Assembly (NCBI GenBank): GCA_029256365.1
Contig: JAQSYB010000120.1
Coordinates: forward strand, 1 to 6,260
Direction of reading: 5' to 3'
Length of the DNA stretch: 6,260 bases
Source: Clostridia bacterium
Lineage (GTDB): Bacteria; Bacillota; Clostridia; Lutisporales; Lutisporaceae
A model generated the notes under the pieces. It saw nothing but the letters and a program-made list of their open reading frames with translations. It was not told the origin of the DNA and did not search any database. Positions 1 through 4,130 of the stretch are shown here, one piece after another (position 1 is the stretch's first letter; each line of letters opens with the position of its first letter). Both the position numbers and the translations under genes were made by a program.

Positions 1-52
1 GATTCAATGAGGCATCCATGCCTCTGAATCAGCGTCTGGCATCGTGCCAGAC
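1..52. repeat. Two adjacent perfect-arm hairpins, possible mobile-element end or structured RNA
   Basis: The first inverted repeat pairs 1-6 with 25-30 and 9-15 with 18-24, with a two-base bulge (7-8) and a two-base loop. The second pairs 34-41 (GTCTGGCA) with 45-52 (TGCCAGAC) around a TCG loop. The two are three bases apart and clearly more GC-rich than their surroundings. No U-tract follows on the plus strand, and on the minus strand the window ends at the first hairpin, so a simple terminator is not shown. IS200/IS605-family elements carry subterminal hairpins, and IS608 is cleaved at its right end after TCAA. A TCAA occurs here at 88-91. That makes a right-end or omegaRNA remnant possible, but this is inference and no transposase is visible. 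Confidence 0.5.
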
Positions 53-168
53 TTACGAACTTTGTAGCCTCCCTTCACAGAGTACAATCAAGCTGTATAA
101 AAATGCACCTTAATACAAAACTTTTATTTTTTGCTAGTTTGTCAACAATCTGGGTAAAGTTTTTGACT

Positions 169-279
169 TTACTTCTTCTCTTTGTTGTCTTTTTTTCTTT
201 GCTGCCGCTCTTTTTTATCAGGGTCTATGGGAACTCCATTGCTCTCTATGAAGTGATTTGCAATATTGATGATAGGCAT
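169..279 (-). CDS. Hypothetical 36-residue protein with a lysine-rich tail, downstream of the flavin reductase
   Basis: This short frame begins with ATG at 279-277 and ends with TAA at 171-169. It is preceded by a good ribosome binding site (AGGGTGG, about 6 bases from the ATG). It starts 23 bases after the stop codon of the flavin reductase-like gene, so the two are probably co-transcribed. The product begins MPIINIANHFIESNGVPID, a compact amphipathic stretch, and ends in a tail made almost wholly of K, R, E, Q, D and N (about residues 21-36). There is no signal peptide or membrane segment. I do not recognise the family. The polar tail could indicate nucleic-acid or acidic-surface binding, but this is speculation. 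The ribosome binding site, spacing and operon position favour a real gene over chance. Confidence 0.5.
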   Translation of the reverse strand: MPIINIANHFIESNGVPIDPDKKERQQRKKDNKEKK

Positions 280-302
280 TTATACACCACCCTCTCTACA
301 AG

Positions 303-878
303 CTACTTCTTGGTCGTTTTCTTCTTTACAGAATAGCCAAAGGTGCCCAAGGAATCTGCCAAGGTCCTGTATTCTCCATGGGTATAGCATATCAAGTCTG
401 CTTTATTTAAATGAAGCTTACCATTGCTATCCAATAAGGAATCATCTACATTGACACACATTATTTCTGCTATAAACATATCATGAGTCCCAAGCTTAAT
501 AATATCCTTTACCTTGCACTCTAGGTTCAAGGGAGCCTCATCAATATAGGGGGCAGCAACTAGATTAGACTGAGCAGGTGTAAGCTTTAAGTGTTCAAAC
601 TTATTGATTTCCTTGCCAGACTTCACACCACAGAAATCAGCTGCAAAGGCCAACTTGCTGTTGGGAACATTCACTACAAATTCCCCTGTTTCCTTAATCA
701 TGTTATAAGAATGTCTTTCAGGTCTAATAGAAACGTACAGCATTGCTGGATCAGAACAAATAATACCCGTCCAAGCAATTGTAATAATATTATTTTCACC
801 TTGTTTATTTCTGCATGAAACCATTACAGAAGGTACAGGATAAAGCATTGTTCCAGGCTTCCACATTAGCTTTGACAT
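303..878 (-). CDS. Flavin reductase-like domain protein (flavoredoxin-type)
   Basis: This 191-residue protein has the layout of the flavin reductase-like family (PF01613), which binds FMN in a split-barrel fold and usually acts as a homodimer. Members reduce flavin with NAD(P)H or, as flavoredoxins, serve as electron carriers. Visible family features are the N-terminal YPVPSVMVSC strand (about residues 13-22), the ITIAWTGIICSDPAMLYVSI segment (about 32-51), typical of the flavin-contacting core, and the RHSYNMIKETGEFVVNVP segment (about 54-71). The length is normal for the family. The last seven residues are mostly lysine and threonine and look like a dispensable tail. The ATG at 878 is preceded by a GGAAGGGG site about 8 bases upstream. 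The protein is cytoplasmic, with no signal peptide. The physiological electron donor and acceptor cannot be read from the sequence. Confidence 0.88.
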   Translation of the reverse strand: MSKLMWKPGTMLYPVPSVMVSCRNKQGENNIITIAWTGIICSDPAMLYVSIRPERHSYNMIKETGEFVVNVPNSKLAFAADFCGVKSGKEINKFEHLKLTPAQSNLVAAPYIDEAPLNLECKVKDIIKLGTHDMFIAEIMCVNVDDSLLDSNGKLHLNKADLICYTHGEYRTLADSLGTFGYSVKKKTTKK

Positions 879-933
879 TATGATACCCCTTCCAATTTAT
901 ATTTAACCGAACATTTTTCGAGTTTTCCATAAT

Positions 934-942
934 ATTATAGCA
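934..942 (-). promoter_or_regulatory. Extended -10 promoter for the flavin reductase unit
   Basis: On the minus strand the sequence reads TGCTATAAT: a perfect TATAAT (939-934) with an upstream TGn extension (942-940). The expected -35 position (about 957-962) is only a poor match, which is common for extended -10 promoters. Transcription would start near 927, leaving an untranslated leader of about 48 bases before the ATG at 878. Confidence 0.6.
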
Positions 943-1009
943 TATATAAAATCTTAAAAATGTATTCTCCAAATTTTTATGTGAGATTTTAAAATGGAAC
1001 CATAGAATC

Positions 1010-1047
1010 AAAAAAATAGCTCATATTTTTCGAATATGAGCTTTTTT
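1010..1047. terminator. Bidirectional intrinsic terminator in a divergent intergenic region
   Basis: A perfect nine-base-pair stem (GCTCATATT 1019-1027 with AATATGAGC 1033-1041, loop TTTCG) is followed on the plus strand by six T (1042-1047) and preceded by a run of A (about 1010-1016) that would serve as the U-tract on the minus strand. It lies between a minus-strand gene and plus-strand genes that point away from each other, so neither annotated unit ends here. Confidence 0.8.
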
Positions 1048-1055
1048 CTTTTGTA

Positions 1056-1082
1056 ACCAAAAAAGGAGTTGTACATAGTATA
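1056..1082 (+). promoter_or_regulatory. Candidate sigma-K promoter for the small hydrophobic protein array
   Basis: The sequence has AC at 1056-1057, a 16-base spacer, then CATAGTATA at 1074-1082. This fits the Bacillus sigma-K pattern (AC near -35, CATANNNTA near -10). No good TTGACA/TATAAT pair lies closer to the first array gene. Transcription would begin around 1089-1090, about 90 bases before the ATG at 1180. Sigma-K serves the mother cell late in sporulation, so the match would place the array in that programme. Confidence 0.5.
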
Positions 1083-1111
1083 GAAGTGGGAAAAGAAAAC
1101 AACCCTTCCTA

Positions 1112-1159
1112 ATGGCTACAACATATGAATTTGAAGTACCAAAGCATGTTAAGAAGTAA
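1112..1159 (+). CDS. Possible 15-codon leader peptide (weak)
   Basis: In the presumed leader of the array transcript an ATG opens a 15-codon frame (MATTYEFEVPKHVKK) ending in TAA at 1157-1159, 20 bases before the first array gene's start. No convincing ribosome binding site precedes the ATG, and a frame this short is easily produced by chance. It could be a leader peptide, a decayed gene fragment or nothing. Confidence 0.15.
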   Translation: MATTYEFEVPKHVKK

Positions 1160-1179
1160 TTGGGAGAGGAGGTGCAACT

Positions 1180-1350
1180 ATGGGAGAAGGAATTCTGGGC
1201 AAGTTCTGTGACAGCGATTTTCTACTGCTCTTGTTACTTTTTATGCTGCTTGCATCGAATGTAACAACAGGCAGAGATAACAACTACTTCTTCATTATTA
1301 TACTGGCGATAATTGCTTTCGGCGGTATAAGCAAGGTTTTCGGTTTCTAA
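1180..1350 (+). CDS. Small hydrophobic hairpin protein, first and most divergent array paralog (56 aa)
   Basis: The ATG at 1180 follows a strong GAGGAGGTG site (about 1165-1173). The 56-residue product has a short polar N-terminus (MGEGILGKFCDSD), a hydrophobic stretch at about residues 14-25 rich in leucine, a polar loop containing TTGRDNN (about 26-34), and a second hydrophobic segment at about 36-48 with the family core FFIIILAIIAFGG. It ends in FGF. This is the same plan as the four paralogs downstream. It is the most divergent copy: the LLAC at the end of the first hydrophobic segment is LLAS, the N-terminal cysteine motifs are reduced to one cysteine, and the C-terminus is ISKVFGF instead of FGRTFGFGI. 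It is the first gene after the sigma-K-like promoter. Function unknown; a membrane- or spore-coat-associated peptide is inferred. Confidence 0.8.
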   Translation: MGEGILGKFCDSDFLLLLLLFMLLASNVTTGRDNNYFFIIILAIIAFGGISKVFGF

Positions 1351-1416
1351 TCTATCATAATGAATCTACCCTCTAAAAATCCAGTAAAAAAATAAATTTT
1401 GAAAGGATGTATGAAA

Positions 1417-1629
1417 ATGAGTTGTGGTAACGTTTTAGGTGCAGTTGATAATTGTAACAATGGTGTATTAGGTGCATTTGCAGGATGCGACAAAGGTTTC
1501 TTACTACTTCTGCTGCTTTTCATATTGTTAGCATGCGGATTTGGCAGAGAAAATAACTTCTTCTTCATCATCATACTAGCTATAATCGCTTTTGGCGGTT
1601 TTGGAAGAACTTTCGGTTTCGGTATCTAA
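1417..1629 (+). CDS. Small hydrophobic hairpin protein, array paralog 2 (70 aa)
   Basis: I choose the ATG at 1417 because it lies 9 bases after the GAAAGGA site (1401-1407). The in-frame TTG at 1399 and ATG at 1411 are too close to that site or upstream of it. The product has a cysteine- and glycine-containing N-terminal region (Cys 3, 13, 24), a leucine-rich hydrophobic segment (about 28-40, ending LLAC), a short polar loop (GFGRENN, 41-47), a second hydrophobic segment (about 48-60, FFFIIILAIIAFG) and a glycine/phenylalanine tail. The hydrophobic runs are 12-13 residues, shorter than a standard membrane span, so the peptide may lie in or on a membrane as a hairpin or pack into an insoluble coat. 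From about codon 13 on it is nearly identical to the gene at 2277. No catalytic motif is visible. Confidence 0.85.
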   Translation: MSCGNVLGAVDNCNNGVLGAFAGCDKGFLLLLLLFILLACGFGRENNFFFIIILAIIAFGGFGRTFGFGI

Positions 1630-1703
1630 TTTGCTAATGCACCAAAGACAAAGCCCTACGGGGCTGCTGTAAAAGATCAATAACTAAGATAGGAGGCATC
1701 ATT

Positions 1704-1922
1704 ATGGGACAGTGTTGTGGAGCGGTTTCTCCAATAGTAGATACATGCGATAAAGGCGTACTTGGTGCATTTTCAGGATGTGGAAATGGCTTCTTATTAC
1801 TATTGCTGCTTTTCATACTTTTGGCTTGCAGTCATGGTAGAGAGCAAAGCTTCTTCTTCATCATCATACTTGCAATAATTGCCTTTGGCGGTTTTGGAAG
1901 AACTTTCGGCTTCGGTATTTAA
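1704..1922 (+). CDS. Small hydrophobic hairpin protein, array paralog 3 (72 aa)
   Basis: The ATG at 1704 sits 7 bases after a perfect AGGAGG (1691-1696). The N-terminus MGQCCGAVSPIVDTC differs from that of the copy at 1417 and is shared with the gene at 2277. It carries a Cys-Cys pair (residues 4-5) and further cysteines at 15 and 26. The first hydrophobic segment runs from about 30 to 42, the polar loop is SHGREQS, and the second segment (about 50-61) and tail match the family exactly. The loop sequence REQS groups this copy with the last array member (KEQS at 2598), whereas the copies at 1417 and 2277 have RENN. Function unknown; the abundance of cysteine would allow disulfide cross-linking, which is inference. 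Confidence 0.87.
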   Translation: MGQCCGAVSPIVDTCDKGVLGAFSGCGNGFLLLLLLFILLACSHGREQSFFFIIILAIIAFGGFGRTFGFGI

Positions 1923-1987
1923 TATATGATATGCCAAAGACAAAGCTTTGAAGCACATAGGATGACTGTTTGAAGGGAGGTGCTCAT

Positions 1988-2236
1988 ATGTCTCAAGGTT
2001 TTGGGAATTTATTTGGAGGAAATAGCTGGATTTGGATCCTGCTAATATTGGTATTTGTACTGCCTAGCTTTCATTCCGGTTGCGGAACAGGTGGTTTATT
2101 CGGGGGCGGTAGTAGTTGGATATTAATCATATTGCTATTAATATTTATATTGCCTTCTCTAGGTATTGGAGGCAGCCATGGAGGCTTAGGCAGCTGCCTT
2201 GGAGATCTAGGAAATATATTTGGTTGTGGATGTTAG
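1988..2236 (+). CDS. Glycine-rich small membrane-like protein with internal duplication (82 aa)
   Basis: The ATG at 1988 is 7 bases after GGGAGG (1975-1980) and is preferred over the in-frame TTG at 1970, which precedes the binding site. This protein is not a member of the surrounding paralog family. It consists of two copies of one unit: residues 8-36 begin LFGGNSW, continue with a hydrophobic run and end with LPSF followed by a glycine-rich stretch. Residues 37-66 repeat this as LFGGGSSW, a hydrophobic run, LPSL and a glycine-rich stretch. The remaining tail (67-82) is glycine-rich and ends GCGC. Two short membrane-length hydrophobic segments (about 14-25 and 44-55) are predicted. Cysteines at 32, 70, 80 and 82 could cross-link. 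Function unknown; its place in the array suggests a related structural role. Confidence 0.85.
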   Translation: MSQGFGNLFGGNSWIWILLILVFVLPSFHSGCGTGGLFGGGSSWILIILLLIFILPSLGIGGSHGGLGSCLGDLGNIFGCGC

Positions 2237-2276
2237 AAATAACATGCAATAAGTAATAAAAAAGGGAGGTGTAATT

Positions 2277-2492
2277 ATGGGTGGTTGTGGAGCAGTATCC
2301 CCAATAGTAGATACATGCAACAATGGTGTACTAGGTGCATTTGCAGGCTGTGACAAAGGTTTCTTACTACTTCTGCTGCTTTTCATATTGTTGGCATGCG
2401 GATTCGGTAGAGAAAATAACTTCTTCTTCATCATCATATTAGCTATAATCGCTTTTGGTGGTTTTGGAAGAACTTTCGGTTTCGGTATCTAA
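2277..2492 (+). CDS. Small hydrophobic hairpin protein, mosaic array paralog 4 (71 aa)
   Basis: The ATG at 2277 follows AAGGGAGGT (2262-2270) by 6 bases. The product has the family layout: cysteine-bearing N-terminus, hydrophobic segment about 29-41 ending LLAC, polar loop GFGRENN, hydrophobic segment about 49-60 and a GFGRTFGFGI tail. The gene is a visible mosaic. Codons for GAVSPIVDTC match the gene at 1704, including an identical DNA stretch CCAATAGTAGATACATGC. From CNNGVLGAFAGC on it matches the gene at 1417 almost base for base, with only scattered third-position changes. The switch lies near 2318-2320. This suggests recombination or gene conversion between array members. Function unknown. 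Confidence 0.87.
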   Translation: MGGCGAVSPIVDTCNNGVLGAFAGCDKGFLLLLLLFILLACGFGRENNFFFIIILAIIAFGGFGRTFGFGI

Positions 2493-2597
2493 TTCATTCA
2501 CAATGGTTGTATATAAAGCACAAAAGATAAATCCCCAAATAGGAATATATATAAGCAAAATGTATCAGCTAATATAATTAAATATGGAGGTGTAATT

Positions 2598-2783
2598 ATG
2601 GGATTTGATGGCGGCGGCGTTTTAGGCGCATTTGCAGGAGGCGACAGTGGTTTTTTACTTCTTCTGCTTCTATTTATATTATTGGCATGCAGTTGTGGTA
2701 AAGAGCAAAGCTTCTTCTTCATTATCATACTAGCTATAATCGCTTTTGGTGGTTTTGGAAGAACTTTCGGTTTCGGAGTATAA
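2598..2783 (+). CDS. Small hydrophobic hairpin protein, last and shortest full-core array paralog (61 aa)
   Basis: The ATG at 2598 follows TGGAGGTG (2585-2592). The N-terminal region is shortened to MGFDGGG before the shared VLGAFAG, and the cysteines conserved there in the other copies are replaced: AGGDSGF stands where they have AGCDKGF. The remaining cysteines are in the LLACSCG loop (residues 31 and 33). The hydrophobic segments (about 19-31 and 39-50) and the FGRTFGFG tail are unchanged. The loop KEQS resembles that of the gene at 1704. The gene is the last in the array: a strong terminator begins 8 bases after its stop. Loss of N-terminal cysteines with a strictly conserved core suggests the hydrophobic hairpin is the functional part. 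This is inference. Confidence 0.86.
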   Translation: MGFDGGGVLGAFAGGDSGFLLLLLLFILLACSCGKEQSFFFIIILAIIAFGGFGRTFGFGV

Positions 2784-2790
2784 GGATAGT

Positions 2791-2832
2791 GCGGTACAAG
2801 CGGTGCAAACTGCTGTACCGCTTATTTTTTTC
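2791..2832 (+). terminator. Intrinsic terminator of the small-protein array
   Basis: Arms GCGGTACA (2791-2798) and TGTACCGC (2814-2821) pair perfectly, and two further pairs are possible inside after a bulged A. The stem is followed by TTATTTTTTTC. It begins 7 bases after the stop codon of the last array gene, so the array most likely ends here as a transcription unit. Confidence 0.88.
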
Positions 2833-2853
2833 AAAAAAGGTGTAAAAGCAGTA

Positions 2854-2880
2854 ACCAAACTTGTTCAAAAGAATACAATG
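2854..2880 (+). promoter_or_regulatory. Weaker sigma-K-like promoter candidate for the second small-protein operon
   Basis: The site has AC at 2854-2855, then a 16-base spacer and AATACAATG at 2872-2880, the same geometry as the site at 1056-1082. Both -35 regions read GTAACCAAA. The -10 departs from CATANNNTA at its first and last positions. It lies just after the array terminator and 38 bases before the GTG at 2918, where a promoter is expected. Confidence 0.3.
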
Positions 2881-2917
2881 GGATTAAGGGAGTAAGTCGC
2901 AGAAGGGGGTAATGTAA

Positions 2918-3091
2918 GTGGATTTTAAGCTTGATGAAAATACCTTATGGATATTGGGAATATTGGCATTGGTATTTTTCCTGTTTCCTCAAAAAAATAA
3001 GAAAAGCTTATCTGAAGAAATTGGAGAACAGAAAAAAGACGAATATTTATATAGACGAAAATATAAGGAACGAAGAAGACTGGTTTATTAA
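2918..3091 (+). CDS. Small single-span membrane protein with basic C-terminal tail (57 aa)
   Basis: The start is GTG at 2918, 8 bases after a GAAGGGGG site (2903-2909 region). The ATG at 2913 is followed at once by a stop and cannot serve. The product has a short acidic N-terminus (MDFKLDEN), one hydrophobic segment (about residues 9-24, LWILGILALVFFLFP), and a strongly charged tail ending YRRKYKERRRLVY. The basic tail predicts N-out, C-in membrane topology by the positive-inside rule. I do not recognise the family. It is 34 bases upstream of the 197-residue gene with no terminator between, so the two are probably one operon. A function in sporulation is suggested only by the neighbours and the possible sigma-K-like site. 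Confidence 0.72.
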   Translation: MDFKLDENTLWILGILALVFFLFPQKNKKSLSEEIGEQKKDEYLYRRKYKERRRLVY

Positions 3092-3125
3092 AATGCATAA
3101 TTAAAAGTGAAGGAGAGGATTCTCT

Positions 3126-3719
3126 ATGCCTTATGGTAAAAGTGGAGACATAGGTAATATAAAGAAAAAAATAGAAGAGAAGATGCCTGGTGTTGATATT
3201 GATAATCTGTCAAAAAATGATATGCAAAAAATGTTGATGAATGAGATCAATAAAGACAATAGTATAGATCCTTCTGTAAAGGAAAAAATCAATAAAGGCG
3301 ATATAGAAGGGCTAAAACAAGATCTCATTGGCTATCTAAGTCGCAGCAAAGGTGGAGACAGCGAAAAACTGGTTAAAATGCTAAAAGACAATGATATGGA
3401 TGGACTTAAAAACCAGTTGATGGGTATGCTTATGGGCGGATTGAATACGCAAAAAAAAAATGAAATAACAGATGAAGGAGACCTTGATGGAATAGGTACC
3501 CCCCAAGCATCCACTCCCCCAACGCTTGACAACAATATCTTTTTAAACAGTATCATGGGTAAAATGTTTGAAGGGAGTAAAAGCGATAATAGAGTAATGT
3601 TTTTAAACTCCATGAAACCATTTGTATCTGAAAAAAGACAGAAAAGTATAGATGACTGTGTAAAAATATTAAGTGCACTTTCGGTGTTTGATCGATTCAA
3701 CAATAAGGCGGAAAGCTAA
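3126..3719 (+). CDS. Hypothetical 197-residue soluble protein with a 17-residue internal repeat
   Basis: The ATG at 3126 follows AAGGAGAGG by about 7 bases. The product is hydrophilic with no signal peptide or membrane span. Residues 1-105 are helical and charged. They contain two copies of a 17-residue unit: 55-71 (INKGDIEGLKQDLIGYL) and 86-102 (LKDNDMDGLKNQLMGML), sharing the pattern D-x-[DE]-G-L-K-x-x-L-x-G-x-L. Residues 118-137 form a linker rich in D, G, T and P. The C-terminal region (about 138-190) is helical and contains RVMFLNSMKPFVSEKRQKSID followed by a hydrophobic helix. This C-terminal pattern reminds me of uncharacterised clostridial proteins, but I cannot name a family with confidence. 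The gene is directly followed, without a gap, by a tiny membrane protein gene, so a scaffold or partner role for the small membrane proteins is possible. Confidence 0.8.
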   Translation: MPYGKSGDIGNIKKKIEEKMPGVDIDNLSKNDMQKMLMNEINKDNSIDPSVKEKINKGDIEGLKQDLIGYLSRSKGGDSEKLVKMLKDNDMDGLKNQLMGMLMGGLNTQKKNEITDEGDLDGIGTPQASTPPTLDNNIFLNSIMGKMFEGSKSDNRVMFLNSMKPFVSEKRQKSIDDCVKILSALSVFDRFNNKAES

Positions 3720-3890
3720 ATGGGCTTTGAAAAAATCGCCTTTAAGTTCTTAAGGCGCCTACGACGTGAAGATCTATTAGTGCTTATTTTGCTTATTGTC
3801 TTTACTTTAGAAAATCGCTGCGACAAACACTTTAAATTGGTGCTTCTTATCATTTTTATTACAGGCTTAGAGCAAGGGCTGTTCGGATAG
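3720..3890 (+). CDS. Small hydrophobic hairpin membrane protein (56 aa), coupled to the upstream gene
   Basis: The ATG at 3720 directly abuts the TAA of the preceding gene (TAAATG), and an AAGGCGG ribosome binding site lies within that gene's last codons, a layout typical of translational coupling. The product has a basic amphipathic N-terminus (FKFLRRLRRED, about residues 8-18), a hydrophobic segment (about 19-30, LLVLILLIVFTL), a short polar loop (ENRCDKHFK) and a second hydrophobic segment (about 40-50, LVLLIIFITGL). Two short hydrophobic runs joined by a polar loop is the same plan as the array proteins at 1180-2783, although the sequence is not closely similar. Function unknown. A distant relationship to the array family is possible and would tie the two operons together. 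Confidence 0.75.
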   Translation: MGFEKIAFKFLRRLRREDLLVLILLIVFTLENRCDKHFKLVLLIIFITGLEQGLFG

Positions 3891-3925
3891 TAAGGCGATC
3901 AACCCTTGCTATATTATTTTATAAG
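3871..3925 (+). terminator. Long-loop hairpin after the second small-protein operon, probable terminator
   Basis: AGCAAGGG (3871-3878) pairs with CCCTTGCT (3903-3910) around a 24-base loop, followed by ATATTATTTTATAAG. The left arm lies in the last codons of the 56-residue gene. The T-tract is interrupted, so termination may be inefficient. A second outer pairing is described under findings. Confidence 0.45.
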
Positions 3926-4067
3926 CACCAAAATTTACAATAAAACATAAAAACATAGAAATAAGGAGAAAATAGCAGGTATATATAGGATTACATATAG
4001 TAAATTTGATATAATAGGTTATAGATGAAAATTTTTACTGATTCGACAATTATTGAAGATAATTCAT

Positions 4068-4097
4068 TTGAATTCAAACAACAATAAATAGTATAAT
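4068..4097 (+). promoter_or_regulatory. Probable vegetative promoter of the CNNM/CorC gene
   Basis: TTGAAT (4068-4073), an 18-base spacer and a perfect TATAAT (4092-4097) lie 33 bases upstream of the ATG at 4131. A second TGATATAAT extended -10 at 4007-4015 lacks a clear -35 and could be an alternative start. The rest of the gap 3926-4130 shows no gene and no recognised magnesium riboswitch. Confidence 0.5.
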
Positions 4098-4130
4098 AAT
4101 AGATAACAATATACTAGGGGGAATTTTTTA

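Noticed and set aside
154..172. GTAAAGT/ACTTTAC hairpin as terminator of the minus-strand unit
   Set aside because: The seven-pair stem is AT-rich, overlaps the stop of the 36-codon gene and has no T-run on its minus-strand 3' side.
103..336. Plus-strand frame of 77 codons, apparently hydrophobic, and an overlapping frame at 266-454
   Set aside because: They lie opposite the flavin reductase gene and the 36-codon minus-strand gene. The Phe/Leu-rich translation is the complement of Lys/Glu-rich codons, and no ribosome binding site precedes either start.
1399..1416. Upstream TTG/ATG start for the second array gene, and likewise TTG at 1970 for the glycine-rich gene
   Set aside because: These starts lie before or on the ribosome binding site. 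The ATGs at 1417 and 1988 have proper spacing and give N-termini like those of the other members.
1180..2783. The repeated DNA of the array as a CRISPR or satellite-like repeat
   Set aside because: The repeats are whole coding genes with ribosome binding sites and mostly synonymous differences, not short direct repeats with unique spacers.
4025..4087. 20-codon frame (MKIFTDSTIIEDNSFEFKQQ) upstream of the CNNM/CorC gene
   Set aside because: It has no ribosome binding site and is within chance length in AT-rich DNA. The preceding TGATATAAT would make it nearly leaderless, and nothing else supports it.
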